Assembly: GCA_020747065.1 (NCBI GenBank)
Contig: JAGMVK010000001.1
Location: 3,162,001 to 3,226,000 of the forward strand
Length of the DNA: 64,000 nt
Direction of reading: 5' to 3'
Source of the DNA: Cadophora sp. MPI-SDFR-AT-0126
Lineage: Eukaryota > Ascomycota > Leotiomycetes > Helotiales > Ploettnerulaceae
The notes beneath the pieces are model-generated. The model was not told the DNA's origin. It saw only the letters and a list, made by a program, of their open reading frames with translations, and searched no databases. Position numbers and translations under genes: made by a program. Below, in pieces: positions 12,632 through 24,518 of the stretch; position 1 is the stretch's first letter, and every line of letters starts with the position of its first letter.

Positions 12632-14931
12632 GATTGAGTTTCCAGTGGAGGCGCGGGGGGGGTAGCGTAGTGTAGGAGGGACGAGTATCACGGTCAAGTT
12701 TCAAGTATGACGCTTTGGATCTGCGCCCGCAGACAGCTAGGGCTGAACTGGATTGTTGTTCCTGGGCGGGAGACTGGATAGAGTTGTGAGGGGAAGTGAG
12801 CGGTTGTGGACTGTGAGGTCGAGGGTGAAGCTTCGAGGACGATGACGTTGGAAGGTTATGACGCAGGGCAGGCCTGGAAACTCGTTAATAATGGACGGGA
12901 GAGCCAGAGCCAAACCAGCCACACAATATGCGACCGCAACAATACAAACATACCACTTTGACAACCTTCCACAATCTAACTCGAGCTACAAGCCGCAGTG
13001 CAACGATTTATTGTCGTGATTATGTATGGCGGTGAGATAGATGCGCGATGCAGGAGCGACAGTAAATTAATTCGCGATGGATTCGAGCCGTTCGTGTGGG
13101 CGGTGGGTGGTTAGTGAGGGAGGGAGTGGCAACGCGACAGTCGAAGCAGCAGCCCCTGACAAGAATCTTCTCCTCCTCTGCTTCACGATGGACGGGACAG
13201 CGGCTACGAGGTCGACGGCTAGGTCAATCAGATAGCAGATGGGGATGGTATGCAGGGGTCGATGATGCAAATGACGTTCGAGGACTTCCGATTCTATTGT
13301 GCAGTGATTCGATCCCTCGAAGTGTGGTTTGCTTTGTCTTCGAGAATGGATGGATGGGATGGGATGCGATTTTGGTGACGTATTCGCTTTTTTTCCTTCT
13401 TGCGACCGTACAAAGAGCGCGGTGGTCCCCTCCTACAATGCAGGAGTCCAGCTCTCCTTCTCTGGTAGCGAAAGACCCGGACTAGATCTACCTCTATGTC
13501 CGTTGGGATAGTATGAGATGCGATGCGGCTCTGCCTTTGTCGTGGGTGGTTCTTGATCTGTGGTGGTATGGTGAGTGAGTGAGTGAGGTACAGGCGTAGA
13601 ATTCTCAGAATGACGCAGAGAATGTCGTCACAGGAACTGCGAAGTGGGAGCGGCTGCACTTTAAAGCCCAAGAGACACAATCGAGCTTAGCGGCAAATGA
13701 CCAAAGGAGAGATTGTCCGTGCTCGGTGGCAGCTGGCCAATCATGATCGAGTATTAGAATATTAGTATGACGCCATTCCCAGACAGGACTCGAGCTTCTT
13801 GCTCGATTAGAAATGCAACTCAACTCACTTCGCCTCATCTTCCCCCTCCATTCCTCTTGTCTCCTTCCTTTCTGGCACCGATATGACAGACAGTGACTGA
13901 CCGTGTATTGATTGTTGATACTCAGTCAAATCAAGTAGAAATAGATAGGTACAAGTGGTCCTGAAGTGAATCAAATTGAATTTTATAACTACCGAACAGT
14001 CCCGTACACGCAATCGTCAGCCCATTTTTCAGATAGGGGTTACTTCCGAAAGGAAGTCATCCACAAATCTCCACTCGGCTCCACCCCACTGATTCGCTTC
14101 CGCCTTTTGTTTTCGAAGTCGCGTGAGATGGCGTGAGACCGCGCTCTCCTTTGTTAATTTAGACTCGCTCAAAAACTTTCCATAGAGAGCGGTTCTAGTT
14201 ATGATTTTAGCTTCTGGAGAGGTTCTAATTCCGCCCATTTAGGCCATGGAAGAAGGTATCGAAAGCTCTTCAATCAGCCAGTGCAGCCATGTGTCTTGGA
14301 GCTATATAATAGTCAATGTCGGTACTCTTCTGTGACCATGAGGGCACTCATGTGAGCGATTGCCTAAAGAGGGGAATCGACTATTAAGCTCGGGTCCTTT
14401 GTTTGCATACTCGCTTAGAGGATGGTCATTTTTTACTCCACGTCCAGTAAATGGATATCACAACGAATCGAAAGCGCTTATTAAAACATTAACAATGAGG
14501 TCCACGAATTTGTTCAAAATTTTGTTCATGGAGTATAAATCTCAATCGCCACTAACAAGTATATGGCAGTTTCCCTTCCCCCCCCCCGGTGCCATCCTCT
14601 CGTCACTCGGGTGTTTCTTGGTACCTTGAAGGGATACCAAGTCGCTTGTGAACATTTACCTGCTATTTCTCTATATCAGGGATCAACATCGGATGAGAAA
14701 CAAGTACTCAATTCATTGGAAACGGGAGAGTTTCACCTTGGCGAAAGTCACAATATTGAGCGGGCGTACTCGCTGTTGTAATCACATTAGACATAATTGA
14801 AATCTTTCTCTTGACTATGGACACGTACTCACTGCTGTATTTACACTGTAGACATACTCGAAACTCCTCTCCTTCCAGCTTCATCAGTCGTAACCTCGTA
14901 AGACCTCTCCCCCGCCCGCCCCAAACCACCC
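12632..14931. other. atfA promoter and 3' flank of the GST-like gene
   Basis: Apart from the uORF listed separately, I see only a GTGA tandem repeat at 13571-13587 and scattered short frames. No further gene is supported. Confidence 0.55.
12856..12951 (-). promoter_or_regulatory. candidate uORF upstream of atfA
   Basis: A 31-codon ATG-to-TAA frame lies 224 nt upstream of the atfA start codon and is the only ATG-initiated upstream frame between about 12664 and 12951. If the atfA leader extends this far, it could tune translation. The transcription start is not visible from sequence. Confidence 0.25.
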
Positions 14932-16215
14932 TCACAGCTTCCCCCCATCAACCCTCCTAACCCTAAACCCATGCCTCGGCGCATGAACCCTCACCCCCTC
15001 CACCTCCCCACCACCCGTCTCAAGCACAACCTCCCTCCCACTCAACCCAACCAGCCGCCCCCGATCCCTATGTCCACTCCCCGAATCCGTTGGCCAAACC
15101 TCAACCCACTCCCCAAGTTTCAACGCACTCGGATCCCCTTCATCCACCCCGAGACTCTGCTCCTCAGCATACCCAGCTTTCCGCATGATAGCCACTGCTT
15201 CATCACCTTTGACAGTCTTTGGCTTTCCGGCTTTCTTGGCTGCGGCACGGATAGCGGCGTCGAAGCGTGAGATCCAGGAGAAGACTTTGGGGAACTGGGT
15301 TGGTGAGATGAGATGGAGAGGGAGGGCGCCTTTAAGAGTGGTGAGCCAGTGGAATGGCCAGATAGCTGTAGTGAAATGTCAGCCTTGCTTGATCCAAGTC
15401 TTCGAAAACTTCAAGGGCACGAAACTGCCTCCAGAAAGCGAGAAAACAGAAGGATAAGGAGGCTAGAACCGACCTTCAATGTCCGCCATCCCCGGCCCAT
15501 CACCTCCAAGAACCCAATCCCTCCCATCCGCCAAGAAAGTGCTTTCCAAAAGTTCAAAAGCATTCCTAACCTCCAGCACCGCCTCCCCCCACGCCCTCTT
15601 CCTAACCCCCTCCTCATAAGCTCCCTTCACCCCCATATAATCCTCCCTATCCCTCCTAAACCTCTCATCCCTCATCAACGGCGTGTCCCCAGGAATCAAA
15701 CTCGCCGCCCGCGCAAACAGCCCATGCACAGTCCAGATCTCTAGCAGTTTTTCGATGCCGGCGTTGAATGGGCTGTCTGGGGACGAGGAGAGGGACGGGT
15801 GTGAGGGCGAGGGCGGGTAGAGGGTGGAGAGTTTGAGGAGAATGAGGCGCGTGTCGAGGTAGATGTCTTTGCCGATTGAGAGGATGGGTATTCGGCGGTA
15901 GGAGGTCCCGATGGCTTTTGTGGTGGGACGCGGGAGGATGGGGGGTTGGATCTGGGGAGGGAGGTGTTAGATGGTTGGGGAGATGGAAGGGGAGGGGAGA
16001 TGGGGGGAGAGGGAAAGAGGACGTACGCATTGTGTGTAGGGGATGTTGCGGAGGTTGAGATACCATACTACGCTATTGATGGTCAGCTTCGTTTCATAGA
16101 GGAGAAAAAGAAAACTCCAGAAGAAATTGTATGGGAAAGTAAAGCCATCTACTTGCCGTCTGGCATAGGGCGAGAACGTGTAATGGTACAAAATGATCTC
16201 TTCAGATGGCGGCAT
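14932..16215 (-). CDS. glutathione S-transferase-like protein, 338 aa
   Basis: Four exons: 16157-16215, 16027-16072, 15474-15951 and 14932-15365. The spliced frame gives 338 aa. Residues 4-90 form a thioredoxin-fold GST N-terminal domain (starting EEIILYHYTFSPYARR, continuing VVWYLNLRNIPYT, then the RIPILSIGKDIYLDTRLIL substrate/dimer-interface region). The rest is an all-alpha GST-C-like region, and the last 85 residues resemble the extra C-terminal domain of a fungal GST-like family. The role is probably conjugation or reduction of small electrophiles in the cytosol; the substrate is unknown. Intron 1 (16073-16156, 84 nt) has a GC donor (GCAAGT) and is a multiple of three without stops, so retention would insert 28 residues into the thioredoxin fold. 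The start at 16215 fits the family better than the in-frame ATG at 16239. Confidence 0.85.
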
Positions 16216-18119
16216 TTTGGGCGAGCTATAATTATTCAATTATCTCCTTATACTTAGAGTTCGAATAAGAAAAATCTACGAGAAAATACAATAAGAATAC
16301 GGAGAGTGAGTAAAGTTGATGTTGATGTCTGAATTGAGTTCACGCCCTGCGGTCGATAAATCCTGGGGTCGCCAGCTTCCCCACTGCCGAGGTCCTGCAA
16401 CATACCTGCAAGCGCCTGCTCTCAAGCTGCGAGCTGCTTAGATAGAACGTCACTTTGTATCAGCACCTGGGATGTAATTATTATCATTTGATATTTGGGA
16501 GACATGTCGGGTTGATGGACTCTAAGTAATGTAATGCATTCTCGCATCCTTTATGTCAGCGACCGAAAGTATTTTCACTCATTTAGTAGTCCTTCTGAAG
16601 ACAGCCCTTCTTGTATCAGCACCAAAGTCATCTCTTATTAATTCCATGGCGAAGCAAAGCTTAGGAGAGGTCGGACTAGATCCGATTTGTCCTTGTCAAA
16701 GGGAGGTTATAGTTTCTGTAACTTAGTCTAATGTCGCCAAGGTAGAACAGCAGGTTTAGAAGGTCGAGACATTATGTTTATTAACCAAGAGTTGCAATGA
16801 GGACTGCCTCAGATCTGCACAATTTATCGAAGTTGTGGGATCCCGAGCCTTCTTTGGTTCCAGATGTTGTTATTCAAATCAGCGGTAGCTCTCGGGTAAT
16901 TGAATCTCAATTCATCGAGTTCTGTCTCATAAACAAATTGACTTTCATCATGCCCCCGTCATATTTCAATTCTTAAGTTAAGCAGAGAAATAGCTTGAGG
17001 TCAAGTGAGATAGTGCATATCAGATCATTGCTTCATCCGCTGGGAACTTGTGGAGAGGCTAAAATGATCTTTAGTCTGAGCTGTGGATACTGGATCGCGA
17101 AATTTTTCTAGACCGGAAGGACACTCTCAAGGTGTTCGAAGAGTGACACGCTATAACGAGCAGAATCTCACGCTTCTGCTCTAGAGTTTTATAAGATATC
17201 TCGCTTTGTGGAGCCGAAATTAGCATACCTCGTCATCAAGGCGCAGCAAAAGGTTTTTGGTCAGAGTCTTGAGATGATCGCATGCATCTAAAATCTACCT
17301 AAAGATCCTGGTGCACAGCGATATTGGCAATAATGCGATTGCAATGTAGTAGAGGCTTGCGATATGCAACACAGTATCTCTGGAAGGACTATTATTTCAT
17401 CGCTGACGGTATGGCAAGCTGTGGAGGATCTTTCACCATGTGCGGTGGGGAGACTAGTAAAATAGTACCACGAGACTTGCAATTGGCTGTTGTGAAATGC
17501 ATCAAAGTATACTGGGCGAGAGGAGATCAAGTCCTGCCACGAGTGTCGATGGACTACGGAGAAATTTTCATCGCTGCGTGAGTCTGAATTGGTGGACAGA
17601 CAGGACGCGACTCGTGTTGTAGCCAAAACTCAGGGTTTGATTACACGAGCTTCAGTAATGCGATATTGAACTTGTGACTCGCGGTCATCGCTATTTTGAC
17701 CTTGTCATACATCAGCTTTTCCCTCTCACTTGAGCGTTCTATTATTGCCGTGAAAAGTGGAAGAAAGACGTCAGATAGATCAGACTATCGCCTCAACAGA
17801 TTCCGAAATAAGCTTCTGAAGCTACTTCGAATTCAGTTTCATACCTCAGGTCGATTTGTGTCCTCAAAATGCATGTATGGTACATTTAGATGAAATGCCG
17901 AGTTTTTAGCCCCATCTCGCTTAAAACTTTGAAATGCAGGATAATGTCAACAAATCCAAAACCCGCCAAATTGTCAACATCTGAGACACAGAGTTTTACA
18001 TGAAACACTTGCACGTTTAAGTATCATGCAATAATGAGACATCAAAAAGTACCTGAGACTCAATGAATGCAATGCATCGCGTTGTAGGTCAGGAAAACAC
18101 TTAAGTCGAGCAAGTGGCC
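16216..18119. other. intergenic, no gene supported
   Basis: Moderately AT-rich sequence with short interrupted frames on both strands. Parts nearest 18 kb may be the unrecognisable 5' portion of the CorA-like pseudogene that follows. Confidence 0.5.
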
Positions 18120-21100
18120 TTCATACAATGTCTATTTATCATTGAATGGGGAGTTAATCCCGCAAATTTAAGGAGGCCAGGAATAAACCGTCGAAACACA
18201 TCAAGCGCACCAGTTGAACTGGAGAAATTTAGAAATCATGTTCCTTTGGAACGTAAATTGGTAATAATACAAAATGCGAAAAGTACGCGACGAGGAGAGA
18301 TGCCCGGGAATGATGAGATTGGTTTATCTGGTGCAGCCTTTCCACACGCCGTACCACGGCAACGCCCCGTTGAACACGGTTGTAAACATAACCGATCTGA
18401 ACAAGTCCATATCCAAGCCCTTAGTGAATGAAGCCACTCGGGAAGCATTGATGGATTCTCTGCAGGGATAGTCGATATCTACAAGGATGCTGATGGAGTG
18501 ACAATTATCCGCCGCTCACGCAGATTTAGCAGTGTTCTGTATGACAAGGGAGCAACTGCAATCATGGAATCGGCGCATGCACCGCTCCCGCGAAATCGAG
18601 TGAAATTTGACAGTGCAGAAAAGGTAGCGGGGGAAGGCAAGCAAAAATACCACAAGAAGGGTTCACGAGTCCGTTGAATCCATCTTCCTGCCAATAATGT
18701 AAGCATTTTGAGGAAAGGGGATGCTGTGAAGTTTTCGTAGAAGATCATACTGACTGACGTGTACATGTAGATGGAATGGATGGATGTATGCCGACGACGT
18801 ATTTACCTCTACATTCCAACTAACAACACCACAACAGGATTTTGTTCTCAGGCACCTCTATGATAGGGCGACTAGGGGGGAAAGGATTTCAGGGCAGTCC
18901 AACGACTATGTGAACACCAGAGGCTTCTCATGGCAGAGCTGGCACGAATTCCTGAGGGGCAGCTCGCGAGCCCGCTTCATGAAACCGACATGTCTGGTAT
19001 TTCCATCCTATCTATAGGCGCGGGGAATCGTGAGCTAAGTAATCGTTCTCGAAGAAACAAGACAAAGAATCCAGAAATGGATATCTCGGAGAAAGGTGAA
19101 ACGAAATCCATGGGGCAGTCATCCAAGAAAGACACCACCAAGTCTGAACGAAAATTGAAACCTGCCACTTCAGGAAGCTCTGATGTTCTAGCACTATACG
19201 TAAGTTTTCTCGACGTGAGGATAGGTTTGCATGAATGTTAAACGAGTTCTAGATGCCGTACTTGACTTTCGGCATCTCACAGAAGACGAATGCAATTAAG
19301 ATCGGTTCTCACAAGCAAATGAGCCTAGGCTTTCCCTGGTTCCCAAAAATGAATCTTAACCAAGGTTATTCGATACTTACAAGGGGAGGCTAGATAGGCC
19401 CTGCAGGGGTTTATTATCGGCCACTTTAAAATATCTCCAGATTTCAGAAGACATGTCTTATCATTCCCCAAAACATTGTAGGTGTGGCAATTGCTAAATT
19501 CCTCGTTTTCTACAGTTCATGGTTCACGAACTTTAGATGAATTCTTCTATAATTCCATGTTTGATGGAGATCCCGAGGTAGCTAATTTGACTTTACGGAA
19601 TAAAGACCAGGTGACATCAAAGAGAATTTCCGCTGTCGACAAGAACGGTGCATGCAAAATAATCAGAATCGAGTAACTGCGGCTCTGGGTCATCGACAGT
19701 AGTGAGTAATACACAAGACGCTCAATGAAGAGTACTGGAGATTTGATGATTTCTTTCTAGGCACGATTCTAAGCTCCTCTACTCATCGCTTAGACGACGA
19801 GAATGACCCACCCCTCTAAGAGCTTTGGAAGTATATGAATTCTCAAGAGGTTCGAGATGGGAGGGTAGCATTGCCGTCTTCTCCATTCGAGATGGCCAAG
19901 TTCATCACTGACTTCTGCATTAACTTCCAAGACCACTCTACCTGTTCTGTTGGTCAGATGCAAGAATCTATGCACGGGATATATAAGAACGTAATCAATA
20001 AAATTGTATCTTTGACGAGTCACCTAGAATAAGTGTCATGTTTCTCACTTCTTGTTAGGCTACAGATGAGGCGCAATTATTCGACAAGTTCAAGAAGAAG
20101 ATTGATATGAACATCTTGAACGTTCAATCGACCCTAGTTACTGACAAAGACAAAGCTGAGAATGGGAATGACGGTGATGTGGAAAAAAAGGCTAAGCAGC
20201 AAGGGAAACAGAACTTCGAATCCATCGAGGAAGTATCTAAGCGTCTCAAAGACATCAAAGACATCCGTGACGGGCTCAACATGCTCAAAGCCGTTCTCAC
20301 GCAACAAAAGAGTGTCCAGAATGAGCTGTACGGCATCACTACCGAGACAGGCGACTTGACTGACCCTGCATATGCTATCAACAACATTCTTGAGATGGAC
20401 AGTCATGCTGGTAGATTCCAGGACGCAGTGAGCATTGCTACTCTGCCTCTAATTCTCTTTTATGCCGTGCTGATATGCACAAGTACTCTCCGTCCTCGGC
20501 CTGGAGCAAAATGAAGCGTCGATGCAAGAGGCCATGTCATCGAGAGAGCAGGCACAAGAGTCCATACGACAAGGGAGAACTCTCATAGTCTTCACGATAG
20601 TGACAATATTTTTCGTAAGACTTTCACTGCCACAGTTGCATCCACAGACTCAAACAATTAACGTACCCATTTGGTTACCAGCATCATTCCTCGCTTCGCT
20701 CTTTTGAGTTGGATATTGCTATTTTTCCTTACGCAGGAGACAGCCTTGCATGGCCAAACTGAGCTTTCGGGGTCATCTGTAAGTCAAGACCTAGTTTGGT
20801 GACTGTGGTCTGTCAAAACTCAAAGAACAAGAAGATTGATGATTCCTTGTTGTTTAGTTGGTCTCACACTACCGTTGTCGGCTCTGATTATTGCGCTCGC
20901 TTTCTGAGTCGACCGCCTCAAGCGATTCTTCGTTCGCCTTCTCAGCTATGGCACAAAACCGCTCAAAGGAGAGGAATACAGACAGAGCCACAACCAGCAG
21001 CTGTAAATGGCATTACAGGAAATGTTAAAACACTGGGCAATAGCCATACAGAGACGATATATTCTTCATCTGGACAGATAAGATATGCCTCCAGCGATTC

Positions 21101-21191
21101 TGTGAATCGGATATCATACACGAGTCACAGTAGTTTCAAAACCAGGAGAGGGAAAGGCAAGAACAATACGAGCCCAATACTGCCGAAGTGA
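18120..21191 (+). pseudogene. decayed fungal CorA-like (Mg2+ transporter-type) membrane protein gene
   Basis: Consecutive blocks on the plus strand resemble the large fungal CorA-like family: a block at 18274-18471 (RLVYLVQPFHT, TVVNITD), one at about 18480-18674 (RFSSVLYDKG), an Arg/Ser/Lys-rich linker, MPYLTFGI after an intron at about 19201-19251, SRTLDEFFY at about 19530, LWVID at about 19680, a helical block at 19835-20450, and the C-terminal EQAQESIRQGRTLIVFTIVT before the first membrane segment (about 20545-20610). The frame is broken by TGA at 18675-18677, TAA at 19674-19676, TAA at 19817-19819, a one-base frameshift at about 20701-20707 and TGA at 20760-20762. Several stops are explained by C-to-T changes (CAA to TAA, CGA to TGA), as RIP would give. 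The family name rests on the C-terminal helix and order of blocks; the ends are approximate. Confidence 0.6.
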
Positions 21192-22338
21192 AGAAAGATA
21201 TGTTCTTCAAACCAGGAAATATAAAATACAGGGAGCTTAGCATAGCTGTGGTGTTTGAAGTTGAACGGCCAAAGAGTAAAGCCTGTACATACTCTCGACA
21301 TGTCTTTGCATCAAGCTTCAAGAGATAGATGGACTCTCATACCGCAATTTCCGGTGGCTCGACTGGTCCCGTACTTGGAGATCGTGGAGTAGTTCGCATT
21401 TGCCAGAATCTCCCCGGGCAGACCCAAATTCGTGGGCTTATCATGACTATCTAAGACTGAAGCTCATAATATGGGTTATAATTATTTGGAAGCAATCGAA
21501 ATCTACCACTATCCGTATCAATACTTACGGCCCTCCTTACAAGACCTGTATGGCTGAAGGTACGAATGGAGAAAATTGCCGTTGCTCCTGTTATGCCCTC
21601 CCCCGTATCCACTCGGAATCGTCAACATGCATCCGGCGTCCATGCAATGCAAAGAGTGCATACAGGATGATTGGCCTTTTTGGTTGGTGATAGGTACTAT
21701 GTGTAGGTTCCATAGAACTGGGGAAGCTGCCGTAAGTCTGGTGACGTGTCGTGAAAACTGCTGTTTTGGGAAGTGCCGACAGTGCGGTATGCTGCAAAAT
21801 GCACGCACAATAAACATAGCATAGCTACATGATGTGTTATGAACTGAAATTTGTTGTTTTGAACTATGCCCGACTCGAATATACTCATGACCGCGAACAT
21901 ATGTCTCATCCCGAATGCGATGTTGTTGATTTGTCCCTTCCCCAGAATTACCCTTCGCTTGCGGCCTAGCGTGCTCGGAGACTGAGCAGCATCCCTGTCG
22001 GAGCAAGTGCCTCCCAAGGCTTTCATCATTCAGCCTCCGCTCAAAATTCCCAGACCTAAACCAGACCAAACAAAATCTCCCTCATCCCTTCTACTTCTCC
22101 CTCCTCAACTTTGCTCAACGGCGTGCAGGTATTGCCCCAGACTGCTCATCATCTCTCTGCACGCACGAAAAGATTGTAGCCAGCACCTTTTATTGCCGCG
22201 GGCGGTACATATCCACCGTATCGTTCAGAACCGCCACTACTGCATGATCTGTCACCTAACATTGCCCATCCCATCCATTGCCCACGCCCGCCCGACAACC
22301 CGTCGCATCTCGAACGACAGCCCGCACACTTCCTAATC
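21192..22338. other. promoter region of the Btz-domain gene
   Basis: No gene is seen. The last 300 bases are C/T-rich on the plus strand, consistent with the promoter and leader of the gene starting at 22339. Confidence 0.55.
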
Positions 22339-24518
22339 ATGGGTCACCGACAGAGGAAGGACTTAGCTGCAAGTCGACGACGGGTTGAGGACGAGGGCGA
22401 TGACGAGGGAGGACCTGATGCCGGCTTCGACGACGACGAGTCCAGTGAGGGGTCGATACTTAGTGATGAGGATGACGCACACGAAGGGGACGAGGTCAGC
22501 ACAGCTGGAGTAGCTCCCGCTGACTCTCCAGAGCTGCCGAAGATTAATGGAAATGGCCAGAGACTGCCAAAAGATGGAAAGGGAAGCTCGAGTAACGGCA
22601 CTGCGGAGAGCTCCAAGAAGTCGCTTACAAACGGTACTAGTGATATGGATATGATGCTAAACGGCCTCAAGATATCTGATCACAACGGGCCCACGGAGGG
22701 AGTGCAGTATGAGGATCTTCGGGATGATGAAGAGATGCAAATACCTTCACCGGCTGTGGTCAACTCCAATGCCCAGATGGATCGTCCACAGGAGCTCCCG
22801 CACGAACGTCGACGACGGGAACATGAGGAGTACAAGAAGAAGAGAGACGCGGATCCAGCATTTGTACCAAACAGGGGAGCTTTTTTCATGCATGATCATC
22901 GTCATTCAGGGCCTGCAGCAAATGGATTCCGGCCTTTCGGGAGAGGCAGAGGTAGAGGCCGCCCGGGTATTGGGGGTCCATTTGCGCCATCAAAGTAAGC
23001 CATCAGTCACTCCATGTATCCGGCTGTTAGATACTAACGTTGAGAAGCCAAATGCAGCAACCCTACGAACCTACCGATGCACCTTGGACTCATGATATGC
23101 ATGAAGTCATCACTCAACCATCTCCTCGAAACCTTCAGCCAAATTATGGACCTCACAGCATGCCCTCGCGCGTTCCAATTAGTGCCTCGAAGGCCGCACC
23201 TCCGAATCGAGCATTGTCTGTAACGAAACATATTGGAAATGTTCAAATACGTGTATATCTATCACACATGGACAAGCCTCACGTTTTTCCAGGCATTGCG
23301 GTAAAGCAGTACACTCGTCTCCCAGATCATCGTCCTCCACTTCGACGGGACAAACCAGTCCGAATCTCCCTTCCCGATCATCCGCCGCGCTACATATTCC
23401 CAGCCGTTGACAGGTCTTTTATCTTCATACCTCGTGCTATGAGACCAAATCAACAAGGGTTTGGTGGACGCGGCAGGGGGAGGTCTGCTATGGGATCTAT
23501 CGGTGGGTACTCGAGACGGACGAGTGTTTTTGGTGGCAGCCTGTTCGGTAGTGCATACTCTCCAAGTATTGCTATGAGCCGTCGCTCTTCGTTGGCCCGG
23601 GAAGTCAATAGAGACGGTTTGGCATCACCAACTGGGTCGACTGCGTCACGACACCATATACCCATGGATTCGTCAAGACCGGTCCCTGTCGTCAAGCTGC
23701 CACCAGCAAGCCAGACAGTCCAACCTCAGCATCTCCCGACAACCAACGATCCATCCCAGAATGATTCCCCGCAAGCATCCGCTTCTATCGATGATCTCCC
23801 CCGCCCACAAACATATCCACTTCCCCAAAAGCCTACTTTCCGTGAAAATCGTCCAAACCCGATACCCATGCATCAACCTCGACCCCAGAAAGCCGTATCA
23901 GTTGCTGATATTGAGTCCCCGGCAACTCTGTCCTTCAATCCTCCACAGCAACACCAACAGCCTTTCCACCAGCAGGTTCCAGTGCAAGTCAACGGAAACA
24001 ACTATAAGCATGATAATATGCTTCATTCGCGAAATCCATCGTATCCTAGTCAGGCATCCACAGGAACACCTCTATCACAGATCCCAGAACGCGCTATCCA
24101 CGCTCAACCATTCCAGCCAAATCCATACCAACAACAAGCTCCAAACTTTTACTCTCCAGCACCTTACATGCCCGCACCTCAAGGTTACTTTTATCCACCA
24201 AGCTATAATCAACCAGGAGCTGCACCGCAATTTGGCCCACCACAACCGCAGCAGCAACAACCGCCTCCTTTCTCTCAACCTAATCAACAACCTGATACCA
24301 CCAACCTGGTGGCTCAAGAAGTCAACGGAATGGTATACTACTACGATGCTGCACAAATCCCGGCTGTTACAACGTTCCCCGCCTACCAAGCTCCTCCCTC
24401 ATATCCGATGCAGCAGGTTGGCGGAGTGGTCGGAATGGGTGGCATGATGACCCCTAGCCCCGATGGATTCTATTACCCCCAGGCTCCACAGCAAGGTGTC
24501 GTCTACTACCCACAGTAG
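22339..24518 (+). CDS. Barentsz/CASC3-like (Btz domain) RNA-binding factor, 708 aa
   Basis: Two exons, 22339-22994 and 23048-24518, flank a 53-bp intron with GTAAGC donor and ACTAAC branch point; the intron lies inside the Btz domain. The N-terminus is very acidic (residues 15-55). The Btz/SELOR-type core lies at about residues 150-240, with the conserved FVPNRGAFFMHDHR (175-188) and the WTHDMHE segment just after the splice junction. An RG-rich patch (about 199-212) lies between them. The C-terminal two thirds are low-complexity Pro/Gln/Tyr-rich, typical of RNP proteins. In animals Btz/CASC3 binds eIF4A3 in the exon-junction complex and works in mRNA localisation, translation and decay; a similar role is inferred here. 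Confidence 0.87.

Noticed and set aside
14950..14975. CCTAACCCTAAACCC resembling telomeric repeats
   Set aside because: It lies within the coding sequence of the GST-like gene C-terminus and is explained by its codons.
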